In this document: in pieces, positions 8,242 through 20,500 of the stretch
Numbering within the stretch: position 1 is the first letter of the stretch
Layout: each line of letters opens with the position of its first letter
Assembly: GCF_016862455.1 (NCBI RefSeq)
Contig: NZ_BOMZ01000079.1
Span: 62,001 to 126,000, forward strand
DNA length: 64,000 bases
Reading direction: 5' to 3'
Origin: Actinoplanes utahensis
GTDB taxonomy: Bacteria > Actinomycetota > Actinomycetes > Mycobacteriales > Micromonosporaceae
Notes under the pieces: model-generated
Told to the model about the DNA's origin: nothing
The model's input: the letters and a program-made list of their open reading frames with translations, nothing else
The model's database searches: none
Position numbers and translations under genes: made by a program

Positions 8242-8450
8242 GCACCAACCCGTTCGAGGACGACGACGCCACCTACCTCGTGCTGGTCAACGACGAGGGC
8301 CAGCACTCCCTGTGGCCCTCCTTCGCCGACGTGCCGGCCGGCTGGACCGTCGCACATCCCGAGGACAGCCGGGCCAACTGCCTGGAGTACGTGGAGAAGA
8401 GCTGGACGGACATGCGCCCGGCCAGCCTGATCCGCGCGATGAACGCCTGA
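8238..8450 (+). CDS. mbtH: MbtH-like NRPS accessory protein
   Basis: The 70-residue protein shows the complete MbtH signature: N-P-F-E-D at the start, V-L-V-N-D-E-G-Q-H-S-L-W-P in the middle, G-W-T-V, and the tail S-W-T-D-M-R-P. MbtH proteins bind the A domains of NRPSs and are needed for their solubility and adenylation activity. The AAGGAG ribosome site lies inside the carrier-protein gene and the start overlaps its stop by 4 bases. The big NRPS gene follows after 77 bases. Confidence 0.97.
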   Translation: MSTNPFEDDDATYLVLVNDEGQHSLWPSFADVPAGWTVAHPEDSRANCLEYVEKSWTDMRPASLIRAMNA

Positions 8451-8527
8451 ACCACCCCGCGTATGAGCCCGCCGCCGAGACCGGCGGCGGGTCCTACCGC
8501 CGTGCCTTGAACCTGGAGATCGACACC

Positions 8528-11500
8528 GTGACTGCCTCGCTGCCCTTGACCGCCGCCCAGGCCGGGGTCTGGTTCGCCCAGCAGATCGACACCACGAATC
8601 CGATCTTCAACACCGGCGCGGGCGTCGCGATCGACGGCGTGCTCGACGTCGCGGCGCTGGCCGAGGCCGGGCGGCGGCTGGTCGCCGAGACCGACGTGCT
8701 GCGGGTGCGCATCGACGGCCCGGACGACGAGCCCGTCCAGATCATCGACGACGCGATCACCGGTTCGCTCACCGTGGTGGACCTGCGCGGCGAGGCCGAC
8801 CCGGACGCCGCCGCCGAGGCGTGGATCCGCGCCGACCTGGCCGACCTGATCGACCTGCGTACCGGGCCGATCTTCCGGCACGCCCTGCTGCGGCTGGCCG
8901 ACGACCGGCAGATCTGGTTCCAGACCTGCCACCACCTGGCCCTGGACGCGTACACCTTCGCCCTCCTGATCAACCGGCTGGCCCAGCTCTACACGGCGCT
9001 GGCCGCCGGTGAGCAGCCCGCGCCGGCGACGTTCCGGCCGCTGAGCGACATGGTCGAGGCGGACGTCGCGTACCGCGCTTCGGAGCAGTTCGCCACCGAC
9101 CGCGAGTTCTGGTCGCGGCGGTTCGCCGACCGCCCGGCGGTCGCCGGGCCGGCGCCCGGCACCGCGACCACCGCGCATTCCTTCCTGCGCGCCGAGCACC
9201 GGCTTCCCGAGCAGGTCACGGCCGGCCTCACCGCACTCGCCGCAGAGGTACGCGCCACCCGCGTCGAAGCGCTCTTCGCCGCGGTCGCGGTCTACCTGCA
9301 CCGGCTGACCGGCGTCTCCGACGTGGTGCTGGGCCTGCCGGTGATGGGCCGCCTCGGCTCGGTCACCGCCAAGGTCCCCGGCACCGCCGTGAACGTGCTG
9401 CCGCTGCGGCTGCACGTCGGTGAGCGGGCGAGCATCGGTGAACTGATCGCCTCGGTGACCGCCGAACTGAAGGCGATCCGCCGGCACCAGCGGTACCGCG
9501 GCGAGGACATCCGCCGCGACCTCAAGCTGCTCGGCGGCGACAAGCGCTTGGTCGGGCCCTGGGTGAACATCAAGCCGTTCGGCGCCGCGCTGTCCTTCGG
9601 CGGCAATCCGGGGCACCCGGTCTACCGCTCGGCGGGGCCGGTCGACGACCTGTCGATCACCATCGACGACCGCGGCGACGGGCGGCTCGGGCTGACCGTG
9701 GACGCCAACCCGTCGCTCTACTCACGGCAGCGGCTCGACGAGCACGCCGAGCGGCTCGCCGAGTTCCTGCACCGCTTCGCCACGCTGGAGCCGGCCCGGC
9801 CGGTCGGCACGCTCGACGTGGTCACCCGCGCCGAGTGGGATCGGCTGCTCGCCGACGGCGCCGGGGAGTCCGCCGGACTGCCGGACGCGACCCTCACCAC
9901 GCTCTTCCGGGAACAGGTGGCCCGTACGCCGGACGCGGTGGCGGTGACCGACGGCGCGTCGTCGCTGACGTATGCACAGCTCGACGCCGCGGCCGCGGAG
10001 CTCGCCGCACGGCTGGCCGCGACCGGGGCGCGACCCGGCACCATCGTCGCGGTCTGCCTCAAGCGCTCGACGCGGCTGCTGGTCGCGCTGCTCGCCGTCG
10101 CCCGGACCGGCGCCGCCTACCTGCCGCTGGACCCGGACTTCCCGGCCGAGCGCCGGGCCATGATGATCGAGGACGCCGCGCCGGTGCTGGTCCTCACCGA
10201 GGACACCGAGCTGAGCGGCGCCGGTGGCCCGGCGCCCGAGGTCCGGGTGAGCCCGGACGCGCCGGCCTACGTGCTCTACACCTCCGGCTCGACCGGGCGG
10301 CCCAAGGGCGTCGTGGTCACCCAGCGCAACCTGGTCAACTTCCTGCTCGCGATGCGGCGGCTCGTGCCGCTGAGCAGCGCGGACCGGCTGCTCGCGGTGA
10401 CCACGGTCAGCTTCGACATCTCCGGGCTGGAGCTCTACCTGCCGTTGCTCAGCGGCGCGCGCGTGGTGCTCGCGCCGAAGGAGACCGTGCAGGACCCGGC
10501 GGTGTTGGAGGCGCTGGTCGCCTCGTCCGGGGCCACCGTGCTGCAGGCCACGCCGACGCTGTGGCGTGAGATCGCCGGCGCCGCGCTGCCGGGCGTGCGG
10601 GCCCTGGTCGGCGGCGAGGCGCTGCCCGCCGAGCTGGCCGACGAACTGCGCGCCGACACCGCCGGCGTCACCAACCTGTACGGGCCGACCGAGACCACCA
10701 TCTGGTCCACCGCCGCGGAGATCACCACCGGTGGCACGCCGACCATCGGCCGGCCGATCCTGAACACCCAGGTCTACGTGCTGGACGCGGCGCTGCGGCC
10801 GGTGCCGTACGGCGTGGCGGGGGAGCTCTACATCGCCGGTGACGGCGTGGCGCTGGGCTACCTGGGCCGGGCCGGGCTGACCGCGGGCCGGTTCGTCGCC
10901 GACCCGTTCGGCCCGCCCGGCACCCGGATGTACCGAACCGGCGACCTGGCCGCCTGGCGTGCCGACGGCACCCTCGACGTGCTGGGCCGCGTCGACCACC
11001 AGGTCAAGCTGCGCGGCTTCCGGATCGAGCTCGGCGAGATCGAGGCGGCCCTGCTGGGCCACCCGGCGGTGACCCGGGCGGCCGTGGTGCTGCGCGACGG
11101 CCGGCTGGTCGGCTACGTGGTGGGTGACGCCGATCCGGGGGCGCTGCGCACGTTCGTCGGGGATTTCCTGCCCGACTACATGGTCCCGGCCGCGGTGCTG
11201 GTGCTCGACGAGCTGCCCACCACGCCGAACGGCAAGCTGGACCGCAACGCGCTGCCCGACCCGGTGTTCCAGGCGAGTGCCGCCGAGACCGCGCGCACCG
11301 TGGTGGAGGAGGTCCTCTGCGGGATCTTCGCCGAGGTGCTGGGTCTCGACACGGTCGGCGTCCGGGACGACTTCTTCGACCTGGGCGGGCACTCGCTGCT
11401 CGCCGCCCGGGTGGCGGCCCGGGTCCGGGCGGTGCTCGGCCGGGAGCTCACCATTCGCGACGTGTTCGACGCGCCGACCGTGGCCGGGCTCACCGGCCTG

Positions 11501-14500
11501 CTCAAGCGCTCCGCCGGGCTGCCGCCGCTGGTCGCGCTGCCGCCCGTCGAGCGGCCGCCGCTGTCGGCGGCGCAGCGCCGGATGTGGTTCCTGCACCAGC
11601 TCGACGGCGCCGACCCGACCTACAACCTGCCGCTCGCCCTCACCCTGACCGGACCGCTGGACGTGGCCGCGCTGCGCCGGGCCGTCACCGCGGTCGTGGC
11701 CCGGCACGAGCCGCTGCGCACCGTGTACGCCGTCGACGAGGGCGTGCCCTACCAGGTGGTGCTGCCCGCCCCGGAGGTCGAGCCGACCTTCGTGGACGAT
11801 CTGGCCGAGGCGGTACGCCGGCCCTTCGACCTCGCCGCCGACCTGCCGATCCGCGCCCACCTGCACCGGGTGTCCGCCGACGAGCACGTGCTGCTGCTCG
11901 TGGTGCACCACATCGCGGCGGACGAGTGGTCGCTGACCCCGCTGCTCACCGATCTGGTGGCCGCCTACCGGGGCGAGCCGCTGGTAGCGCCCGCCCTGCG
12001 GTACGCCGACTTCGCCCGCTGGCAGGCCGGGCTGTCCCTGGACGACCAGCGGGAGCACTGGCGGTCGACGCTGCGCGACCTGCCCGGCCCGCTGGACCTG
12101 CCGACGGACCGGCCGCGCACCGCGACACCGTCGGCCGCCGGCGCCACGGTGACGGTCACCCTGCCGGACGGGCTGCCCGCCGCCCTGCGCGCGCTGTGCC
12201 GGGCCACCGGCACGACCATGTTCATGCTGACCCACGCCGCGACCGCCACCCTGCTGCACCGGCACGGCGCCGGCGACGACATCCCGCTCGGCACCCCGAT
12301 CGCGGGGCGGCCCGACCCGGCCGTGGACGACCTGGTCGGCCTCTTCGTCAACACGCTGGTGCTGCGTACCGACCTGTCCGGCGATCCGGCCTTCACCGAG
12401 CTGCTGAGCCGGGTCCGTGCCGTGGACCTGGCCGCGCTGGCCCACGCGGACGTGCCGTTCGACCAGGTGGTGGACGTGGCCGCGGGGGAGCGCCGCGAGC
12501 TGTTCGACGTGATGGTCTCCTACCAGCACGCGCTTCCGGTGATCGGGGAGTGGCCGGTGCGGTTCGTCGACACCGGCACCGCCAAGTTCGACCTCTCGAT
12601 CGACCTGGCCGAGCGGGACGACGACATCCTCGCCACCTTCGAATACCGCACCTCGCTCTTCGACCGGGCGACCGTCGAGGCGCTCGGTGCGCGCCTGATC
12701 CGGCTACTCACGGCGGTGGCCGCGAACCCGGACGTCCGGGTCGGCGCCGTCGACCTGCTCGGTGCGGACGAGCGGGCCGCGCTGCTGACCTGGAGCACCG
12801 CGACGGACCGGCCGGTTCCCGCCGAGTCGGTGGTGGACGTCTTCCGGCGCCAGGTCGCGGCCACGCCGGACGCCACGGCGGTGGTCTTCGGCGCCGAGAC
12901 GCTGACCTTCGCCGCGCTCGCCTCCCGAGTGGACGCGCTCGCCGCGCGGCTGGTCGCGGCGGGCGCCGGGCCGGAACGCGTCGTGGCGGTGCAGCTGCCA
13001 CGGTCGGCCGACTCGGTGATCGCCTGGCTGGCGGTGCTGGCGTCCGGTGCGGCGTACCTGCCGATCGATGTCGACCTGCCGGCGGAGCGGATCGAGTTCA
13101 TGCTCGCCGACGCACAGCCCGTGGTGGTGCTGCGAGACCTCGATCTCGCCGGCGAGCCCCCGGTGTTCTCCGCGCCGGGGATTCACCCGCGGTCGGCGGC
13201 GTACGTGCTGTTCACCTCCGGGTCGACCGGGCGGCCCAAGGGTGTCGTGGTGCCGCACTCGGCGGTCACCAACTTCTTCCACCACCACGCGCGGGTGATC
13301 TTCCCGGCGCTGTCGGACGGACGGCGGATCCGGGTGGCGCTGACCGCGGCGCTCTCCTTCGACACCTCGTGGGAGGGCGTGCTGTGGCTGCTCGCCGGGC
13401 ATGAGCTGCACGTCGTCGACGACGAGACCCGCCGCGACCCATGGCTGCTCAACGACTACGTGGCCACCCGCCGGATCGACTTCCTGGACGTCACGCCGTC
13501 GCTGGCCGATCGGCTGGTGGCCGAGGGACTGCTGACCGACGAGCGGCACGTTCCGGCATCGCTCGCCCTCGGCGGTGAGGCGGCGGGAGCGGCGCTCTGG
13601 ACCGCGCTACGGGAATCCTCCACCACGGCGATCAACCTGTACGGGCCGACCGAATGCACCGTGGACACCCTGCTGGCGTGGGTGTCCGACAGCGAGTCCC
13701 CGTCGGTCGGCCGCCCGATCGGCAACACCCGAGCGTACGTGCTCGACGGCTCACTCCAGATGGTGCCGCCCGGCGTGGTCGGCGAGCTGTACCTGGCCGG
13801 GGCGCAGCTGGGGCGGGGCTACCTGAACCGGCCGGGGCTGACGGCCGAGCGGTTCGTGGCCGATCCGTTCGGCGCGCCGGGCACGGTCATGTACCGCACC
13901 GGCGACACCGTGCGGTGGACCGCCGACGGCAGTCTGGACTACGTCGGCCGCTCCGACGACCAGGTGAAGATCCGCGGCTTCCGGATCGAACTCGCCGAGA
14001 TCGAGAACGTGCTGCGCACGTTCCCCGGCGTGGAGCAGGCCGTCGTCATCGCCCGCGAGGGGACGGCCGGCACGCCCAAGCGGCTCGTGGCGTACGTGGT
14101 CGGCGAGACCGACGGGGTGCGCGAGCACGCGGCGTCGCTGCTGCCGGACTACATGGTGCCGGCGGCGTTCGTCGAGCTGGACGTGCTGCCCACCACCACG
14201 GCCGGCAAGGTGGACCGCAAGGCGCTGCCGGCGCCGGTCATCACCGCCGCCACCGACGTCGCCGCCCCCCGCACCCCGCTCGAACAGGCCCTCTGCGACC
14301 TGTACGCCGGTCTGCTCGGCCTGCCCGCCGTCGGTGTGCACGACGACTTCTTCGCCCTCGGCGGCGACTCGATCGTCTCGATCCAGCTGGTCGCCCGGGC
14401 CCGCGCCGCGGGCCTGCGGATCACCCCGCGCCAGGTCTTCGACAGGCGGACACCGGCCGCGCTCGCCGCCGTCGCCGAGGTGGCCACCGCGACGGTGACC

Positions 14501-17500
14501 GACGCCGGCGGGACCGGCGAGGTGCCGCTCACCCCGATCCTGGCGTGGGCCCGCGACCTCGGCGTCGACCTGGACCGGTACAGCCAGGCGATGCTGGTGT
14601 ACGCGCCCGCCGACCTGACCGCCGAGCGCCTGCGGGACGCGGTGCAGGCGCTGCTGGACACGCACCACCTGCTGCGGGCTCGGTGGACCGGCTCCGCCCT
14701 GGAGGTGCCGGACGCCCGGGACGCCGCCGGCCTGATCAGCGAGTCCGATCTCGAACCGGCCGCCGCGCTGGCCGCGGCGGTGGACCGGCTGTCGCCGCGC
14801 GACGGCGTGATGCTGCGGGTCGTCCGGTTGCCGGAACGGCTGCTCCTGGTCGCGCACCACCTGGTCGTCGACGGCGTCTCGTGGCGCATCCTGCTCGACG
14901 ATCTGGCCCGCGCCTGCGCCGGCGAGCGGCTCACCCCGGCCGGCACCTCGTTCCGCACCTGGGCCCGCGCCCTTCCGCAGGCGGCGGCCGAGCGGACCGG
15001 CGAGCTCGGCCACTGGCTGGCGGTGACCGAGGGCGCGCCGGTGCCGCCGGTGCCCGAGGACGTGGCCGGCAACCTGACGGAGCTGACCGTCGAGGTCGGT
15101 CCCGAGGTGACCCGGGCGCTGCTCACCACGCTGCCCGAGGCGTACCACGCCGGCGTGCCGGACGTGCTGCTCGCCGCGCTCGCCCTGGCCGCCGGCCGGC
15201 CGCTGCTGGTCGGCCTGGAGGGGCACGGCCGTGAGGAGCAGGTGGTGCCGGGCGCCGACCTGACCCGTACGGTCGGCTGGTTCACCACCGAATACCCGGC
15301 GGCCATCGACACGGCCGGCGTGGCCGGCGCCGCCGCGATCAAGCGGGTGAAGGAACAGCTGCGCGCCGCGCCGGACCACGGCATCGGCTACGGCCTGCTG
15401 CGCCATCTCACCGACAGCGGCCTCGACGGCCGCCGTCATCCGGAGATCCTGGTCAACTACCTGGGCCGGTTCGACGGCTCGACCGGGCAGCCGTTCTCGC
15501 CCGCTCCCGAACTGCCCGCCCCGGCGGTCACCGTCGACGCGGACATCCCGGTGCACTACCCGATCAGCGTCAACGCCGGCACCGTGGACGGTCCGGACGG
15601 GCCGGTGCTGCGGATGCGGGTGTCCTACCTGCCGCACCGGGCGCCGTCGGTCGCCGACCTGATCGACCGGTGGGTGGGCGCGCTGACCGCCCTGGTCCGC
15701 GAACCGGGGCCGGGCGGGCGCACCCCCTCCGACTTCCCGCTGCTCGACCTGCGCCAGCACGAGGTGGAGGAGCTGGAGCGCCGGGTGCCCGGCCTCGTCG
15801 ACGCCTGGCCGCTGTCACCGCTGCAGGCCGGCATCCACTTCCTGTCGTCGTTCTCCACCGACTCCGCCGACGTCTACCTGGTGCAGGAGCAGTTCGAGCT
15901 GACCGGCCCGCTGGACGTCGAGCGGTTGCACGCGGCCATGGACGCCCTGCTCGCGCGGTACCCCAACCTGCGGGGCGCCGTGCACGACCTCGGCCGCGGC
16001 CCGATCCAGGCGATCCCCGCCGAGGTGACCGTGCCGTGGCGGCACGTCGACCTGACCGGGGGCGGCGATCTCACCGCGCTGCTGGCCGCCGACCGTGCCG
16101 AGCGCTTCGACCTGAGCGCGCCGCCGCTGCTGCGGGTCACGCTGGTCACCACCGCCCCCGACCGGCACCTGATGGTCTTCACCCAGCACCACCTGCTGAT
16201 GGACGGCTGGTCCGGGCCGCTGGCGATCCGGGACCTGTTCACCTTCTACGCGGGCGGCAATCCGCCGGCCGTGCGCCCGTACACCGATCATCTCGCCTGG
16301 CTGGCCCGGCAGGACACGGCGGCCAGCGACGCGGCCTGGGGCGCCGCGCTGGCCGGCGTCGAGGAGCCCACACTCGTCGCACCGGACGCGACCGGGGCGG
16401 CGGTGCCGCGGGTCGCCGAGGCGTTCCTGCCGATCGAGGGATTGACGGCGGTGGCCCGGTCGCGGGGGATCACCCTCAACACCGTGATCCAGGGTGTCTG
16501 GGCGGTGCTGCTCGGCCAGGTCACCGGGCGCGGCGACGTCGTCGCCGGCGCCACCGTCTCCGGCCGGCCCGCCGACCTGCCGGGCGCCGAGACGATGGTC
16601 GGCCTCTTCATCAACACCATTCCGGTACGCGTCCAGCCGTCGCCCGCCGACACCTGGGCGTCGCTGCTCACCCGGCTCCAGGCCGAGCAGGCGGAGCTGC
16701 TGGAACACCAGCACGTCGGCCTCACCGACCTGCACCGGATCGCCGGGCTGCCGCGGCTCTTCGACACGCTCACCGTCTTCGAGAGCTACCCCGTCGACTC
16801 GTCCGAACTGGCCGCGGGCAGCGGGCTCACCGTCCGGGCCGGTATCCCGCTCGACGCCACGCACTACCCGCTGAGCCTGGTCGTCATCCCGGAGGACCGG
16901 CTGCGGCTGCGCCTGGAGTACCGGCCCGACCTCTACACCGAGGACGCCGCCGCCGAACTGCTCGGCCGGGTGGTGCGGCTGCTGGAATCGGTCGCCGCCG
17001 ACCCGGACCGGCGGCTGGCCTCGGTGTCGGCGCTCGACTCCGCGGAACTCGCCGCGCTGGAGGCGTGGAACGAGACCGCGTCGCCGGTTCCGGCCGAGTC
17101 GGTGATCGATGTGTTCCGCCGTCAGGTGGCGGCCACGCCGGACGCGCCGGCGCTGGTCTTCGAGAACGAGACGCTGACGTTCGCCGCGCTGTCGGATCGG
17201 GTGGACGCGGTGGCGGCGCGCCTGGTCGCGGCGGGCGCCGGGCCGGAGCGTACGGTCGCGGTGCTGTTGCCGCGGTCGGCGGATTCGGTCGTGGCGTGGC
17301 TGGCGGTGCTGGCGTCCGGTGCGGCGTACCTGCCGATCGATGTCGACCTGCCGGCGGAGCGCATCGAGTTCATGCTCGCCGACGCCGCTCCGGTCGTGGT
17401 GCTGCGCTCCCTCGACCTCGCCGGTGACGGTGGGGCGCCTCCCGCGCGGATCGATCCGCGGTCGGCGGCGTACGTGCTCTACACCTCCGGGTCGACCGGG

Positions 17501-20500
17501 CGGCCCAAGGGTGTCGTGGTGCCGCACTCGGCGGTCACCAACTTCTTCCACCACCACGCACAGGTGATCTTCCCGGCGTTGTCGGACGGACGGCGGATCC
17601 GGGTGGCGCTGACCGCGGCGCTCTCCTTCGACACGTCGTGGGAGGGTGTGCTCTGGCTGCTCGCCGGGCACGAGCTGCATGTCGTCGGTGACGAAGCTCG
17701 CCGCGACCCGCGGATGCTCAACGACTACGTGGCGCTCAACAAGATCGACTTCCTGGACGTGACGCCGTCGCTGGCGGACCGGCTGGTGGCCGAAGGGCTG
17801 CTGACCGACGAGCGGCATGTACCCGCGTCGCTCGCCCTCGGCGGCGAGGCGGCCGGTGCGGCGCTCTGGACCGCGCTGCGCGAGTCGCCCACCACGGCGA
17901 TCAACCTGTACGGGCCCACCGAATGCACTGTCGACACCCTGCTCGCCTGGGTGTCCGACAGCGCGTCGCCGCTGGTGGGGCGGCCGATCGGCAACACCCG
18001 CGCGTACGTGCTGGACGGCGCGCTGCGGCCGGCTCCGCCCGGCGTCGCCGGTGAGCTGTACCTGGCCGGCGCCCAGCTGGGACGGGGTTACCTGAACCGG
18101 CCGGGGCTGACGGCCGAGCGGTTCGTGGCCGACCCGTTCGGCGCGCCGGGCACGGTCATGTACCGCACCGGCGACGTGGTCCGCTGGACGTCCGAGGGCA
18201 GCCTCGACTACGTCGGCCGGGCCGACGACCAGGTGAAGATCCGCGGTTTCCGGATCGAGCTGGGCGAGATCGAGAACGTGCTGCGTACGTTCCCCGGCGT
18301 GGAGCAGGCCGTCGTCATCGCCCGCGAGGGGTCGGCCGGCACGGCCAAGCGGCTCGTCGCGTACGTGGTGGGTGCGGAGCTGGACGGGTTGCGCGAGCAC
18401 GCGGCGTCGCTGCTGCCGGACTACATGGTGCCGGCGGCGTTCGTCGAGCTGGACACGCTGCCGACCACCACGGCCGGCAAGGTGGACCGCAAGGCGCTGC
18501 CGGAACCGGACTTCGCCGCGTTCACCGTGACCGCCGCCCCGCGCACACCGGTCGAGGAGGTGCTCTGCGGCCTCTACGCGGACCTGCTCGGGCTGCCCGC
18601 CATCGGGGTGCACGACGACTTCTTCGCCCTCGGCGGGCACTCGCTGCTCGCCACCAGCCTGGCCGCCCGCATCCGGGGCACGCTGGGCGCGGCGGTCACC
18701 ATCCGGGCGATCTTCGAGGCGCCGACCGTGGCCGGCCTGGCCCGGCGCCTGACCGAGGCCGCCGACCCGCGCCCGGCCCTGACCGCCCGCGAGCACGGCG
18801 ACCGGCTCCCGGTCTCGTTCGCGCAGCGGCGGCTCTGGTTCCACGACCGGCTCAACGGGCCCAGCGCCGCCTACAACGTCGCGTTCGCGCAGACGCTCAC
18901 CGGGCCGCTCGACGTGCCCGCGCTGACCGCCGCGCTCGGCGACGTGGTGGCCCGGCACGACAGCCTGCGTACCGTCTTCGGCGACGAGGACGGCCAGCCG
19001 TACGCCCGTCTGCTCCCGGCGGACGGCACACCGCTGGCGGTGGTGCGCTGCATTCCCGAACGGCTCGACGCGCTGCTGGCCGAGGCCGGCGGCGAGCCGT
19101 TCGACCTGGCACGCGGGCCGCTGTTGCGGGCCACCCTGTTCGTGACCGGCGAGCAGGAGGCGACCCTGCTGCTGCTGTTGCATCACATCGTCACCGACGA
19201 GTGGTCCGAGGGTCGGCTGATGAGCGACCTCGGCATCGCGTACGCCGCCCGGCAGGCCGGCACCGCGCCCGGCTGGACCCCGCTGCCGGTGCAGTACGCC
19301 GACTACGCCCTCTGGCAGCGGGACCTGCTCGGCGACCCGGCCGACCCGGACAGCCGCGCCGCCCGGCAGGCCGCCTTCTGGCGCGACGCGCTGGCCGGTG
19401 CCCCCGAGGAACTGGCCCTGCCCACCGACCGGCCCCGCCCGCCGGTGCCGTCCCACACCGGCGGGATCGTCACCTTCGACGTGCCCGGCACGGTGCACCA
19501 GCGGCTGCGCGGGCTGGCCCGGGAGACCGGGACCACCGCGTTCATGGTGGTGCAGGCGGCCACCGCGGTGCTGCTCAGCCGGCTCGGCGCGGGCGACGAC
19601 ATCCCGCTCGGCAGCCCTCTGGCGGGCCGCGACGAGGAGGTCCTCGACGACCTGGCCGGCTTCTTCGTCAACACGCTGGTGCTGCGCACCGACGTCTCCG
19701 GCGACCCGACGTTCCGCGACCTGGTGACCCGGGTCCGCGCCGCCGACCTGGCCGCGTTCGCCCACGCCGACCTGCCGTTCGAGCGCCTCGTCGAGGCGGT
19801 CAACCCGGAACGCTCGGCCGCCCGTAACCCGCTCTTCCAGACCATGCTGGCCTACCAGCACGTGCCCGCCGAGGTGCCGGGCCTGCCCGGCCTCACGGTC
19901 ACGTCGCGGCCGATCGACACCGGGACGGCCCAGTTCGACCTGGGCATCGTGGTCACCGAACGGCACGGGGTGGACGGCCTGGCCGGCGCCGTCGAGTACG
20001 CCGCCGACCTCTACGACCGCGACAGCGCCGCGTTGCTGGCGGCACGCCTGGTGCGGCTGCTCGACGAGCTGACCGCGGCGCCGGACCGGCCGATCGGCAC
20101 GGCCGGGCTGCTCACCCCGGACGAGCGTGCGGCGGTCCTGGCGGCCGGTCGTGGCCGCGTGGTGGGGCATCCGGCCGGCACGCTGCCGACGCTCTTCGCG
20201 GCGCAGGCGCGACGCACTCCGGAGGCGGTCGCGCTGGTCGACGGAGCGATCTCCTACACGTACGCCGAACTGGACGCCCGCACCAACCGGGTGGCCCGGG
20301 CGCTGCGGGCCCGCGGCGCCGGACCGGAGCGGATCGTGCTGGTCAGCCTGCCCCGCTCGGCGGACCTGATCGTGGCCGAGCTGGCGGTCAGCAAGGCGGG
20401 CGCGGCGTACCTGCCGTTGGAGCCCGGCCAGCCTGCGGAGCGGCTCGCGGCGATCGTCGACGCGGCGCGGCCGGTGCTGACCCTCGACGGGGAGCTGCCG

